Assembly (NCBI RefSeq): GCF_000025285.1
Contig: NC_013741.1
Span: 1,426,001 to 1,490,000, forward strand
Length of the DNA: 64,000 nucleotides
Source of the DNA: Archaeoglobus profundus DSM 5631
GTDB lineage: Archaea; Halobacteriota; Archaeoglobi; Archaeoglobales; Archaeoglobaceae
Direction: 5' to 3'
Shown one piece after another: positions 29,578 to 39,086 of the stretch. A program made the translations under genes and the position numbers. Below the pieces are notes generated by a model. That model worked only from the letters and a program-made list of their open reading frames with translations, was not told the DNA's origin and did not search any database. The first letter of the stretch is position 1. Each line of letters begins with the position of its first letter.

Positions 29578-31053
29578 ATGGCGGAGATTGTTTTGACCGC
29601 TCCAGCAACTGAAATGAGTAATCATCACGGCAAGGAATTCATGGGGTTCGGGACGTGCACACCACCAAGTATCGTCCCAAGCTGGCTCGTAAAGCTTCTC
29701 TTTTACCCAAAGGTTGAAAACAATGACGGAATCGTTAAATTCGCTCCATACGGTCTGAGGAAGGTCGAGGCAGTCTTAATCGAGAACGGCTTCGACGTTG
29801 TAACAGTCCACCCTTACGACATCGAAAAGTATTTGGACAAGGCGAAGGTTGTCGGGGTCTCTGTCATGGATCCCCTCGGCTTTGGACCCGTCAGCGTCAC
29901 GTTTTCATCGTTGCTTGGCGGGACTCCGTCAACGAGAATCGAATTCGTGAATCTGATGGAAAAGCTGAAACCTTTCAAAGACAGAATAAAAATCATCGTT
30001 GGTGGACCGGGCTCTTGGCAACTCGAATGGGACGAGTATTGGAAGAACTTCGTCGATTGCGTTGTAATTGGAGAGGCAGATGAGATCGCTCCCGATTTGT
30101 TCAAAAAGGCTTTGAAAGGGGATGAATTGCCTAAGATCGTTCACTGCAAGAGTCCCGAGGTCGAGAAGATCCCGACGATAAAGAGACCGTCTATAAACGG
30201 CTTAATCGAAATTTCGAGGGGTTGCGGGAGGGGTTGCCGTTTCTGTAGTGAAACTCTGAAAAGGAGGAGGGACATTCCGCTCCCTAAAATAATCGAAGAG
30301 GTTGAGCTGAATATAAGAGGAGGGACTAAAGGTGTGATTTTGCATGCGGAAGACGTTCTGCTTTACGGATGTAAAGACCCGAAGTTTGTTCCAAACGAAG
30401 AGAAGGTTTTAAGGCTATTCAAAGAAGTGAAAAAGGTTACTGATAACATTGGGATAAGCCACTGCTCCCTCGCAGCTGTCTGCTCTAAGCCGAAGATTGT
30501 TGAAGAAATCAGCCACATACTTGAGGTGGGCGATAGAATTCCGATGTTTGGAGTTCAGACTGGTGTTGAAACTGGAAGCACGAGGCTTATGGAGAAGTAT
30601 ATGCACGGTAAATGCTTGCCTTTCCATCCGAGCGAGTGGTGTGATGTTGTTGAGCAAGCTTTCGCCATCATGCACGACAATCTTTGGGTTCCCGCTGCAA
30701 CCCTCTTGATCGGTTTACCAGATGAGACGGACGACGATATAATCAAGACAATTGAACTCGTCGAAAGACTTAGAGATTACCGATCCCTAATTGTCCCACT
30801 AATCTTTATACCGATGGAGGTTTGTGCTCTGAGAAGGGAAAGGATGTTTGCAAAAGAAAATTTAAGGGAGACTCACTGGGAACTTTTAATAGCGTGCATG
30901 GATCATGCAATTCGTTGGGTGGACGATTTGAAGGGGATATACCTTGCTGGATTCAAAAACATACCTATAAGATTGGGTTACCTTGGTTTTGCTTGGTGGG
31001 TTAAGAGGGAGTGGAGGAGGAAGAGAAAGGAGCTTTTAAATTTGTACTCGTGA
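29578..31053 (+). CDS. B12-binding-type radical SAM enzyme
   Basis: The start is ATG 29578 behind GGAGTGAG. The 491-residue product has an N-terminal cobalamin-binding-like region (about 50-190; VGVSVMDPLGFGP, IIVGGPGSWQLEW), then the radical-SAM cluster motif SRGCGRGCRFCSE (C-x3-C-x2-C) near residue 215. A barrel follows with FGVQTGVETGSTRL and LIGLPDETDDDII. The C-terminal 90 residues are helical and basic. B12 radical-SAM enzymes methylate or rearrange unreactive carbons. Substrate unknown; nearby UbiA and glycosyltransferases allow a lipid-modifying role, which is only inference. Confidence 0.85.
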   Translation: MAEIVLTAPATEMSNHHGKEFMGFGTCTPPSIVPSWLVKLLFYPKVENNDGIVKFAPYGLRKVEAVLIENGFDVVTVHPYDIEKYLDKAKVVGVSVMDPLGFGPVSVTFSSLLGGTPSTRIEFVNLMEKLKPFKDRIKIIVGGPGSWQLEWDEYWKNFVDCVVIGEADEIAPDLFKKALKGDELPKIVHCKSPEVEKIPTIKRPSINGLIEISRGCGRGCRFCSETLKRRRDIPLPKIIEEVELNIRGGTKGVILHAEDVLLYGCKDPKFVPNEEKVLRLFKEVKKVTDNIGISHCSLAAVCSKPKIVEEISHILEVGDRIPMFGVQTGVETGSTRLMEKYMHGKCLPFHPSEWCDVVEQAFAIMHDNLWVPAATLLIGLPDETDDDIIKTIELVERLRDYRSLIVPLIFIPMEVCALRRERMFAKENLRETHWELLIACMDHAIRWVDDLKGIYLAGFKNIPIRLGYLGFAWWVKREWRRKRKELLNLYS

Positions 31054-31090
31054 ACCGAAAGTTTTTGTGTCATTGAGATGACAAATTTCG

Positions 31091-32458
31091 ATGGACATAC
31101 CGAGAATAACCATTGCGGGTATTAAGAGCAAGGTTGGAAAGACTACGATAGCCATAGGCTTGATGAAAGCTTTGACGGATAGGGGTTACGTAGTTCAGCC
31201 TTACAAGGTTGGACCAGACTTTATCGATCCGATATTTCATTACTTCGCTACGAAGAGACATTCGAGAAATTTGGACGACTTCATGTTTTCGAAATACGAC
31301 ATCCTTGAAGCCTTCGAAAGGTCTTTCAAAGGAGCGGATATAGCGGTAATAGAAGGTAAAACTGGACTTTACGATTCTCATAACGCTTTGGATGAGAAGG
31401 GAAGCACCGCAAGTATTGCAAAGATTTTGAAATCACCCGTTATACTCGTTGCAGATGCTGAAAGGATAAACAGAAGCATTTCCGCAATGCTGTTGGGCTA
31501 CAAACTTTTTGATAGAGATGTGGATATAGAAGGTGTGATTTTAAATAGGGTGGGAAATCCAAGACATGCTGAGAAGGTTCGAAAATCGGTAGAAAAATTA
31601 GCTAAGATGAGGGTTGTGGGTGTAATACCGAGAACTGCCGTTGACATGCCCTACAGACATCTCGGCTTGGTTCCAGCTCACGAGAGGGGAGAAATCGAGG
31701 AGGTAATAGAGAAGTTAGCTGAAATGGTGGAAACTTATGTAGATGTTGATAAAGTAGTAGAAATTGCTCATAAAGCTCCAAAGTTGGAAGAAGTCTCTTA
31801 CAATGCGGTATTTGAAAGGAGGAATAGCAGTGTAAGAATAGGTGTTGTTAGAGACAAACCTTTCTGCTTCTATTACCAGGACAACATCGATGCGCTCTCA
31901 GCTAAAGCTGAAGTCGTCGTTGTAGATTCCTTAAAGGATAGGAAGTTACCCGAAGTCGATGCACTCTACATTGGTGGCGGATTTCCCGAAGTTTTTGCTG
32001 AGGGACTTGAAAAAAACAAACCTTTCAGAAAATCAGTATACAAATTCTGCGATTCTGGAAAGCCAGTATATGCTGAATGCGGTGGGTTGATGTTCTTAGG
32101 TGAAAGCATAATAAACGATGAGGGAGAATTTGAGATGGTCGGATTTTTACCGATAAAAACACGGATGCACACTAAATTCAGAGCATTAGGATACTGCGTT
32201 TATAGAGCTGTAAAAGCTAATCCGATAAGCAGAGTTGGTGATACGATTGTAGGACACGAGTTCCACTACTCTGAAGTTATTCCGCTTGAAAAACTTGACT
32301 TTGCTTACAGAGTTAGGAGGGGTAAAGGAGTTGACGGCAAGCACGATGGAATAATCAGGAAGAACACATTAGCCAACTACATTCACTTACACGTGTTGAG
32401 TTATCCTAAGATGGTTGAAAAGTTTTTGAAAACTGCAGAAAAAATGAGGAGAAGTTAG
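31091..32458 (+). CDS. CbiA/DsrN-like a,c-diamide synthase
   Basis: This 455-residue glutamine-dependent amidase has an N-terminal P-loop (TIAGIKSKVGKTTIAIGLMK), KVGPDFIDPIFHY, and a C-terminal class I amidotransferase domain with YIGGGFPEVFAE and the nucleophile Cys in YAECGGLMFLGE. CbiA amidates cobyrinate and DsrN amidates sirohaem for dissimilatory sulfite reductase. Ending four bases into convergent dsrC, next to dsrOPMKJ, favours a DsrN-like role, but a cobalamin role cannot be excluded. The family motif G-V-M-G is replaced by EGKTGLYDS. Confidence 0.8.
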   Translation: MDIPRITIAGIKSKVGKTTIAIGLMKALTDRGYVVQPYKVGPDFIDPIFHYFATKRHSRNLDDFMFSKYDILEAFERSFKGADIAVIEGKTGLYDSHNALDEKGSTASIAKILKSPVILVADAERINRSISAMLLGYKLFDRDVDIEGVILNRVGNPRHAEKVRKSVEKLAKMRVVGVIPRTAVDMPYRHLGLVPAHERGEIEEVIEKLAEMVETYVDVDKVVEIAHKAPKLEEVSYNAVFERRNSSVRIGVVRDKPFCFYYQDNIDALSAKAEVVVVDSLKDRKLPEVDALYIGGGFPEVFAEGLEKNKPFRKSVYKFCDSGKPVYAECGGLMFLGESIINDEGEFEMVGFLPIKTRMHTKFRALGYCVYRAVKANPISRVGDTIVGHEFHYSEVIPLEKLDFAYRVRRGKGVDGKHDGIIRKNTLANYIHLHVLSYPKMVEKFLKTAEKMRRS

Positions 32459-32799
32459 ACACAACCTGTTGGTTTGGGCAAACCGGCAATTCTACAAGCA
32501 TCCTTAGCTGGACCCTGTGGGAAGAGCTTGTAAATGTACTTCAAGTCGCAGTCGGGTCTTACGTTCTGCTTGCACCACTTTACAAGCATTCTAATTGGTG
32601 GAGCAACACCGTACTTAATAAAGTATTCTCTCAAGAATTTAACTATCTTCCAGTGCTCCTCCGTCAATTCGATCGGTTGTCCAAATCTCGTGTCTTTAGC
32701 CAATGCCTCAGCAACTTCTTCGTCCCACTCTTCCCAATCCTGCAGAAATCCGTCCTCGTCAAGTCTTAGCTTCTTACCTTTTACCTCAATCTCTGGCAT
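32455..32799 (-). CDS. dsrC: DsrC sulfur carrier protein
   Basis: The 114-residue protein ends KDACRIAGLPKPTGCV: the penultimate Cys and the partner Cys ten residues earlier are exactly those that form the DsrC trisulfide. The TusE/DsrC fold motif GVAPPIRMLVKWCKQ is also present. It carries sulfite-derived sulfur from DsrAB to the membrane complex DsrMKJOP. It is transcribed divergently from that complex, whose genes start 214 bases away. Confidence 0.96.
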   Translation of the reverse strand: MPEIEVKGKKLRLDEDGFLQDWEEWDEEVAEALAKDTRFGQPIELTEEHWKIVKFLREYFIKYGVAPPIRMLVKWCKQNVRPDCDLKYIYKLFPQGPAKDACRIAGLPKPTGCV

Positions 32800-33012
32800 A
32801 TCGTCACCTCCTCTCTAATTGATTTAGCACGACACATAAATAATTTACGGTTTTGTTTTATATTTTTTGAAACTTTATCTTTGATAATTAACCAATCGCG
32901 AAACCCTTTCCTGAAAGAAAATCGGTTGATTAAAAATGAAAAAGTTAATAAATTCTACACTGAAATCCTCAAGGGATTGGTAGCTATAAGAGTTTTAAGA
33001 GGTGGTAACAGC

Positions 33013-33762
33013 ATGGTATCAAGACGTAAGTTCCTACTGTTAACGATGGCAGGAGCTACAGCGATCGCGACTGGTAAGGCTCTTGAGCTTGATGAAAAAA
33101 AGGAGAGTGAACTTTCAAAATACGAGTGGGCTATGGTCATCGATGTCGAGAAATGTACAGAGTGCATGAAATCGAGAGGTGGTTTTGGAGCCAGACCACC
33201 ATGTGTTGAAGAGTGTGCTAAAGCTAACAATGTCCCAAGAAGTGAAAAGTACGATTACGATCTCATAAGAATTTACGAGGTCAGAGTTACGGAGGATGCA
33301 GAACCGCTCTACTTCCCTGTAATGTGTCAGGAGTGCGAACATCCCGGCTGTGTCCAAGTCTGTTTGACTCAGGCAAGCTATAAGAGAGAGGATGGAATAG
33401 TTGTCGTAGACCTCCACAGATGCATAGGATGTAGGTACTGCATGATTGCATGTCCTTATAACGCCAGAAGATTCCTCTTTGAGCCACCAGAAGAACATCT
33501 AACGGTCGTAAATCCTGAAGCTCCTATGAGAAAGCACGGTGTAGTAATGAAATGCGAGTTCTGCCTGTGGAAGATAGATAGAGAGAGAGCTGAGGGTAAA
33601 GATCCTAAGCCAGTGTGCGTTGAGGCTTGTCCCTACAACGCTCTGATTTTCGGAAACCTCAAAGATCCAAACAGTGAGGTCTCCAAGATAATCAAGACAT
33701 CTAGGGTTATCACTCTAAGAGCAAACTTGGGAACAAATCCCAAGGTTAAATACAAGTTGTGA
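33013..33762 (+). CDS. dsrO: DsrO periplasmic-side iron-sulfur subunit
   Basis: Start ATG 33013, behind GAGGTGGTAACAGC, is set by a Tat signal peptide SRRKFLLLTMAGATAIA (twin Arg). The 249-residue product has four ferredoxin-like cysteine clusters (CTECMKS, CQECEHPGCVQVC, CIGCRYCMIACPYNA, CEFCLW...CVEACPYNA). It is exported and passes electrons between DsrP and DsrJ. It is first gene of the O-P-M-K-J order, the order described for the Hme complex of Archaeoglobus fulgidus. Confidence 0.95.
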   Translation: MVSRRKFLLLTMAGATAIATGKALELDEKKESELSKYEWAMVIDVEKCTECMKSRGGFGARPPCVEECAKANNVPRSEKYDYDLIRIYEVRVTEDAEPLYFPVMCQECEHPGCVQVCLTQASYKREDGIVVVDLHRCIGCRYCMIACPYNARRFLFEPPEEHLTVVNPEAPMRKHGVVMKCEFCLWKIDRERAEGKDPKPVCVEACPYNALIFGNLKDPNSEVSKIIKTSRVITLRANLGTNPKVKYKL

Positions 33763-33773
33763 GGTGGTGAATT

Positions 33774-34976
33774 ATGGGGGCTGAAGTACCAAAAATAGAT
33801 TTTACGAAGATTGAGGGTAAATCCTATGGCTATTATGCAATCTGTGCAATCTGGCTTTCTATCTGTATCATTGGTGCCTACGCTTACTATCTCCAATGGA
33901 TTCACGGTCATCAGGTTACCGGCTTAAACAACCAAGTTCCATGGGGCTTCGGAATCGCAGCCGTTTGTTACTTCATTGGTGCCAGTGCAGGTTCACTTAT
34001 CGTTTCAGCCTTATCCGGTGTTTTTGAAAAAGAGGAGTTCAAGATATTTTCAAGAAGTGCTGCCTTCTTCGCTGCCGCAATGATCGTTGCTGCAATGGGC
34101 GCAATCTTCACGGACGTAGGCAATCCTTCCAACAGCATAAACTTCCTGATGTACTTCAACCCGACATCGATCTTCTCTTGGAACGCATTCCTCTATTCAA
34201 GCTACTTCGTCGTCTGTGTAATATATTTGATAGCTCAATTTGAGGAGAAGAAGTTCCTAACGAGGTGCATTGCTGTCTTTGCCGTAGGATGGGCAGTTCT
34301 CGTGCACAGCGGTACTGGTGCAATCTTGGGATTCATCTACTCGAACGACTTTTACCACTCAGCTTTAACACCGCCGATGTTCATAATCTCGGCAATTGCA
34401 AGCGGTTTAGGATTGCTCATTCCGACGTACATACTGACTTTCAAGTGGACTAAGAGGGAATACGACCCCAGCCTTTTCTGGACACTGACAAAGATCATGG
34501 GTGCGATGGTAATCGTTCTGCTTTACTTCTTCATCGTTGAAGGATTTGAGAAGGGTTACATGCCCGCAAGCCACGAGGCATTCCTAAGGATGATTACGAG
34601 CCCAGAGACTCCAGCGGTTTGGGTTTACTGGTTTGGTCAAATTGGATTGATGCTTTTGGCGCTTGCTATAATGCTTAGTCCTTACAGGAAGACAGAAAAG
34701 GCCATGTTTGTCGCAGGATTGCTCGTAGCTGTTGCCGTATTCTGCGAGAGATACATACTCGTCGTTCCGGGACTCTCATATCCATACGAGATATTCGCTG
34801 GCTACGAGGCAGTTAAGCCGTTCCAAATAGTGCCTTACTATCCAACTTGGGCTGAGTGGGCAATAGAACTCGCATTGCTAGCGGGAGTTTACTTGGCGTA
34901 CTGCATAGGTATTAAGATATTCGCCCTATTGCCTGAAAAAGCCGTTAAAGTAGAGGAGGTGAATAAGAATGAGTGA
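33774..34976 (+). CDS. dsrP: DsrP, NrfD-like quinone-reactive membrane subunit
   Basis: The 400-residue protein has about ten membrane helices and the NrfD/PsrC pattern, starting with YYAICAIWLSICIIGAYAYY and QVPWGFGIAAVCYFIGASAG. It interacts with menaquinone and partners with DsrO. It starts 12 bases after dsrO and overlaps dsrM by eight bases, showing one operon. Confidence 0.94.
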   Translation: MGAEVPKIDFTKIEGKSYGYYAICAIWLSICIIGAYAYYLQWIHGHQVTGLNNQVPWGFGIAAVCYFIGASAGSLIVSALSGVFEKEEFKIFSRSAAFFAAAMIVAAMGAIFTDVGNPSNSINFLMYFNPTSIFSWNAFLYSSYFVVCVIYLIAQFEEKKFLTRCIAVFAVGWAVLVHSGTGAILGFIYSNDFYHSALTPPMFIISAIASGLGLLIPTYILTFKWTKREYDPSLFWTLTKIMGAMVIVLLYFFIVEGFEKGYMPASHEAFLRMITSPETPAVWVYWFGQIGLMLLALAIMLSPYRKTEKAMFVAGLLVAVAVFCERYILVVPGLSYPYEIFAGYEAVKPFQIVPYYPTWAEWAIELALLAGVYLAYCIGIKIFALLPEKAVKVEEVNKNE

Positions 34977-35979
34977 AGCCCTGTACATTTTTTATGCCTT
35001 ACCTTACATCTGCTTTGCCATATTCGTCATAGGGACAATATACAGGGTTGTAGATTGGGCAAGAAGTGCGGTACCCCTCAAAATACCCACAACTTCCGCT
35101 CAGCAACCGAGCTTTAAGTTCGTCAGGAGGACATGGATAGACAAGATAGATTCTCCCTCAAGCAAGTTCTGGGCTTTCGTAAGGGTTCTGTTTGTAGTGT
35201 TCCTCTTCAGAGATCTCTTCAGAAACACAAGGTATTACATCGAGATGGGAGGTAAAAATGTAGACACAAGATGGCTCTGGCTGTTCGCAATACTATTCCA
35301 CTACTCCCTGCTCGTAATAGTCATAAGACATCTGAGGTTCTTCACAAACCCAGTTCCAGATTTCGTGAAAACTCTGGAATACCTCGATGGAGTTTTGGGT
35401 GTTGCGATAGTTCCGCCCTTGCTGATGACTGGAGTCATAGCGTTAGTTGCATTGGCTTTCCTCTGGGGTAGGAGGATACTACTGGCTAAGGAGAGGAGCA
35501 TCTCAATACCATCAGACCACTTGATACTGTTCTTCATGGCTGTCATACTTGTCAGCGGATTACTCATGAGATACATCATAAAGGCAGATCTGAGCTATGT
35601 GAAGATGTTTGCTCTAAGTGTAGTAACATTCCAGCCACCCTCACCAGAGGTTTTAGCAAACCTTCACTGGTTGTTCCTAATACACTTCACGTTCGTCTGC
35701 ATAACAATCGCATACATACCGTTCAGTAAGGTAATGCACTTTGCTGGAGTCTGGTTCAGTCCTACAAGAAACATGCCCAACGACAACAGGAGAAAGAGGC
35801 ATGTCAATCCATGGGATCCAAACCCAGAATTGCCAATACTTGTAAGAGAGGGCATAACTGTTGCTGGAGTAACCTACAAGTGCAAGAAGCTCGATTGGGA
35901 TACTTATTACGAGATGTATAAGGATCAGCTTGATGAAATTGCCGAGAAGAATTACACACTCAAAGCTGAGGAGTTTTGA
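34969..35979 (+). CDS. dsrM: DsrM, NarI-like cytochrome b subunit
   Basis: The 336-residue membrane protein has five or six helices with the NarI-type layout. His residues near the helix ends (FHYSLLVIVIRHLRFF, NLHWLFLIHFTFV) can ligate two b-type haems. It oxidises menaquinol and passes electrons to cytoplasmic DsrK. It starts inside the dsrP end and is 10 bases before dsrK. Confidence 0.94.
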   Translation: MSEALYIFYALPYICFAIFVIGTIYRVVDWARSAVPLKIPTTSAQQPSFKFVRRTWIDKIDSPSSKFWAFVRVLFVVFLFRDLFRNTRYYIEMGGKNVDTRWLWLFAILFHYSLLVIVIRHLRFFTNPVPDFVKTLEYLDGVLGVAIVPPLLMTGVIALVALAFLWGRRILLAKERSISIPSDHLILFFMAVILVSGLLMRYIIKADLSYVKMFALSVVTFQPPSPEVLANLHWLFLIHFTFVCITIAYIPFSKVMHFAGVWFSPTRNMPNDNRRKRHVNPWDPNPELPILVREGITVAGVTYKCKKLDWDTYYEMYKDQLDEIAEKNYTLKAEEF

Positions 35980-35989
35980 GGTGATGTAG

Positions 35990-37663
35990 ATGAGTGAGGT
36001 GCCTGAGGAGCTTAAGATCAAGCAGAAGTTTCCGAATTGGTATGATTGGTTGAAACCGATAACGCAGAAGGACATAAAGCATGGTTTCGCAAGCTACATA
36101 GCGCTACCAAAGCAGGTTAATTCAGAGTTCTTCAAAATGCCTTTCGGAGATGTTGAAAGAGATGTGTTCAGCGAGGACTGGAAGTTGCCAGAAAACTGGA
36201 AAGAAATAATCCTTGACTCTTTCAAGGAGACTTTGGAAAAGAACAGAGCGTTCAAAGTCTTCATGGATATATGTGTTAGATGTGGTGCTTGTGCAGATAA
36301 ATGCCACTACTACATAGGTACCGGTGATCCAAAGAACATGCCAGTAATGAGAGCCGAAACCGTTAGAAGCGTTTACAGGTATTACTTCACGATCGGAGGT
36401 AAGCTGTTCGGTAAGTGGGCAGGTGCAAGGCCTTTAGATGAAAACGTCATAAAGGAGTGGTACTACTACCTCTTGCAGTGCTCACTCTGCAGGAGATGCT
36501 CACTCTTCTGCCCATATGGCATAGACACGGCTGAAGTTGTATGGTGGGCAAGGAGGATGCTCAGTAGAGTAGGATTGAACCAGAGGTTCATGTGTATATC
36601 CATTGAAGCTTCAGCGAGAACAGGAAACCACTTGGGATTGTACGCTGGAGGTATGGCTGGATCGATCGAGCAAGGTTTAAGCGAACTTAAGGACATAACT
36701 GGCTTTGACCTGCATACCTACATAAACAAGCCCGGTGCTGACGTACTATTCGTAGCTCCATCAGCAGATTACTTCGCAACGCCACACTGGTACGCTATGC
36801 TTGGATACCTACTGCTCTTCAACGAGCTTGAAGAGAGATACGGCTTAACTGTTACATGGTCAACTTATGCAAGTGAAGGAGGTAACTTCGGTACGTTCCA
36901 CAGCTACGAGGCAGCACAACTCTTGAACTCCAAGATCTACAAGGAAGCTGAGAGATTGGGTGTGAAGTTCATAATCGGTGGTGAGTGTGGACACATGTGG
37001 AGAGACAAGCACCAGTTCATAAACACGATGAACAACCCGCCGAAGCATGCAGAATGGAAGAAGTTCTGGGATGACCCAGATTTAGGTCAGATAAGCGAGA
37101 AGCTCAAGGGAATAAACTTGGGTGAGTTCATATCTGGTGAACACGGTTGGATACACGTTCTCGAATTTGTTGCAGCTTTGATCAAGCACAAGAAGATCGA
37201 CATCGATCCAAGCAGAAACGACCACTGGAGAGCAACATACCACGATCCGTGCAATGTTGCAAGAGGTATGGGAATGCTTGAAGAACCAAGATACGTGCTG
37301 AGAAACGTTATGAACAACTTCTACGACATGCCAGAGCACACTATAAGGGAAAAGACATACTGCTGTGCTGCCGGTGGTGGAATGCTTGCTGAAGAGCTGA
37401 TGGAGCTCAGGATGAGAGGAGTCATGCCGAGGATGATGGCATTGAGGTATGTGGTCAAGAAGTACGGTGTGAACATAATGCTAACGCCTTGTGCTATAGA
37501 CAAGGCTCAGTTCCCGATTGCAGTAGACTACTGGAAGATTCCGGTTGAGATAGGAGGTCCAATGGAGATGGTCGGTAACGCTCTGGTCTTAACTGCGTTC
37601 GGTGAAAAGCCTGAGGATAGGAAGTACGATTTGAGAGGAACGCCTATAAGGGAGGAGGAGTGA
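35990..37663 (+). CDS. dsrK: DsrK, HdrD-like catalytic iron-sulfur subunit
   Basis: The 557-residue protein has two 4Fe-4S motifs (CVRCGACADKC; CSLCRRCSLFCPYG) and HdrB/D-type CCG-like regions (YHDPCNVARGMGM, then KTYCCAAGGGM). These residues build the unusual cubane site of heterodisulfide reductases. It is cytoplasmic and reduces the DsrC disulfide/trisulfide using electrons from DsrM. The start ATG 35990 follows GAGGTGATGTAG. Confidence 0.95.
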   Translation: MSEVPEELKIKQKFPNWYDWLKPITQKDIKHGFASYIALPKQVNSEFFKMPFGDVERDVFSEDWKLPENWKEIILDSFKETLEKNRAFKVFMDICVRCGACADKCHYYIGTGDPKNMPVMRAETVRSVYRYYFTIGGKLFGKWAGARPLDENVIKEWYYYLLQCSLCRRCSLFCPYGIDTAEVVWWARRMLSRVGLNQRFMCISIEASARTGNHLGLYAGGMAGSIEQGLSELKDITGFDLHTYINKPGADVLFVAPSADYFATPHWYAMLGYLLLFNELEERYGLTVTWSTYASEGGNFGTFHSYEAAQLLNSKIYKEAERLGVKFIIGGECGHMWRDKHQFINTMNNPPKHAEWKKFWDDPDLGQISEKLKGINLGEFISGEHGWIHVLEFVAALIKHKKIDIDPSRNDHWRATYHDPCNVARGMGMLEEPRYVLRNVMNNFYDMPEHTIREKTYCCAAGGGMLAEELMELRMRGVMPRMMALRYVVKKYGVNIMLTPCAIDKAQFPIAVDYWKIPVEIGGPMEMVGNALVLTAFGEKPEDRKYDLRGTPIREEE

Positions 37664-37664
37664 T

Positions 37665-38060
37665 ATGTACCATAAGGGATATGTTGTCTTGGGAATAATA
37701 CTATTTTTAGCCTTACTCGCCACGCCGTACTGGGTAAGCGCTGGAGCTATCAAGTACGAAGATGTACGAGAGGAACTTTCTCCTTCGAAGGGAACAGCTT
37801 GCATCTACAGTAAGGAGTGGATGGCGCAGTATCACATGGAGCTACTAAACGAGTGGAGAGAACTTGCCGTTAGAGATGGAGTCAGAACGTACACAACACC
37901 AAACGGAGTCTTCAATGTCAGCTTAACAGAATGCTGGCAGTGCCACGACTATGAAGGATTCTGTGCAAAGTGCCACGACTTCATGGAAGTCAGACCGGTT
38001 TGCTGGGACTGCCATTACAATCCTTCAATGGAGCTACCAACGGTCAATTATCTGAAGTGA
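37665..38060 (+). CDS. dsrJ: DsrJ triheme cytochrome c
   Basis: The 131-residue protein is anchored by an uncleaved N-terminal helix (GYVVLGIILFLALLATPYW) and carries three CxxCH sites (CWQCH, CAKCH, CWDCH) in its last 45 residues. It lies outside the membrane in the DsrMKJOP complex. Its end overlaps the convergent thg1 gene by 13 bases. Confidence 0.94.
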   Translation: MYHKGYVVLGIILFLALLATPYWVSAGAIKYEDVREELSPSKGTACIYSKEWMAQYHMELLNEWRELAVRDGVRTYTTPNGVFNVSLTECWQCHDYEGFCAKCHDFMEVRPVCWDCHYNPSMELPTVNYLK

Positions 38061-38788
38061 CTCAATACTTTTTCAATCAATTTTTTGCCATCCTCGGAAT
38101 CGAATAGAGGTAAATTCCATTCTTCAACAATTCTTCTTCTCTTGAATCTTACCTTTCTTCCTTCAAACTCTTTCTCAAATTCAACTTCTTCCCAGTAAAG
38201 CATTATTCCCCTCCTCTGCCATGCTGGTGTCTTTGAAATGTTTATACCCCTCTCAAATAGTAAATCGTGTATCTCGCTCGATTTTTTACCAGACAAGAAT
38301 TCCTGAGTTTTTCTTCTATCTTTAATCTCCTTAAGAAGTGTGTAAAAGGCGTAGCTGTTGATGTGATTTCTCCAGCACTCATCCTGCCTAGACTTTAGGT
38401 AATCCGATATCTCGTCGAAGCTTGCGTAAATTATCCTCGAATCGAAGCTCACAGGGAAACCCAATTTCAGCGACAAACGGGATGAAAACTCTGAAGCTAT
38501 TATCGAATCGATTTTCTCAACCCTGCAACCAAATAAGTCTCTGAAAAGAAAACTGACCTCGTCGCTGAATGTGTACGCGAAGGCAGGGTTAAATTCTCTC
38601 ATAATTTCTCTACAAGTCTCAACCATAGCTCTTGCGAACCTTATATCGTAGGGCTTTTCAAAATCTTTCAAAACGTTCGTGAAGTTTCTACCATCTATTC
38701 TTAGAATGAAAACGTTTGGGGCTAGTAGGTGTGCGTACAGTTCTCTGTCTTTCCAATTAATCCTCTTCCTTTTTTGCCTTGAAGACAT
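38048..38788 (-). CDS. thg1: tRNA-His guanylyltransferase family (Thg1-like)
   Basis: The 246-residue protein contains the Thg1 signatures FILRIDGRNFTNVLKDFEKP (first metal Asp) and AYTFSDEVSFLF (second metal acidic pair), and RQDECWRNHINSYAFY. Thg1 adds G to the 5' end of tRNA-His; archaeal relatives can also repair tRNA 5' ends by reverse polymerisation. It overlaps the PRC-barrel gene upstream by 32 bases. Confidence 0.92.
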   Translation of the reverse strand: MSSRQKRKRINWKDRELYAHLLAPNVFILRIDGRNFTNVLKDFEKPYDIRFARAMVETCREIMREFNPAFAYTFSDEVSFLFRDLFGCRVEKIDSIIASEFSSRLSLKLGFPVSFDSRIIYASFDEISDYLKSRQDECWRNHINSYAFYTLLKEIKDRRKTQEFLSGKKSSEIHDLLFERGINISKTPAWQRRGIMLYWEEVEFEKEFEGRKVRFKRRRIVEEWNLPLFDSEDGKKLIEKVLSHFR

Positions 38789-39008
38789 CTTTGACTATGA
38801 CAATATCACCTACAGCCTTAACTAGCCTGTAAGGGATCAGAACGCCTTTAGCCTTGGAGTTTATTAAAGTTTTGTTATAATCGGAGATAGCTAGGCTCTT
38901 TATCCTCCTGTTTTCCACGTCCAAAACTAGGTCCTTTACTACACCTACATATCTACCTTCATCTGTGTAAACCTTTAATCCTAACAGTGTTGAAATTTCA
39001 CCGATCAT
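38757..39008 (-). CDS. PRC-barrel domain protein
   Basis: The 83-residue protein is a single PRC barrel: ISTLLGLKVYTDEGRYVGVV, KDLVLDVENRRIKSLAI and GVLIPYRLVKAVGDIVIV. Such stand-alone archaeal PRC-barrel proteins are linked to RNA metabolism or cell division in different lineages. Overlap with thg1 indicates co-expression; no specific role can be read. Confidence 0.88.
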   Translation of the reverse strand: MIGEISTLLGLKVYTDEGRYVGVVKDLVLDVENRRIKSLAISDYNKTLINSKAKGVLIPYRLVKAVGDIVIVKDVFKAKKEED

Positions 39009-39086
39009 CGTCAGGAGTTTGCGGTCACTTATATTAGCTTAACTGTTTCATCGATAACTTAAAATACCCTTGCGAAATTTCGCTTT

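Noticed and set aside
35677-36075. Minus-strand frame across the dsrM/dsrK junction
   Set aside because: No start signal or protein motif; the plus-strand genes are certain.
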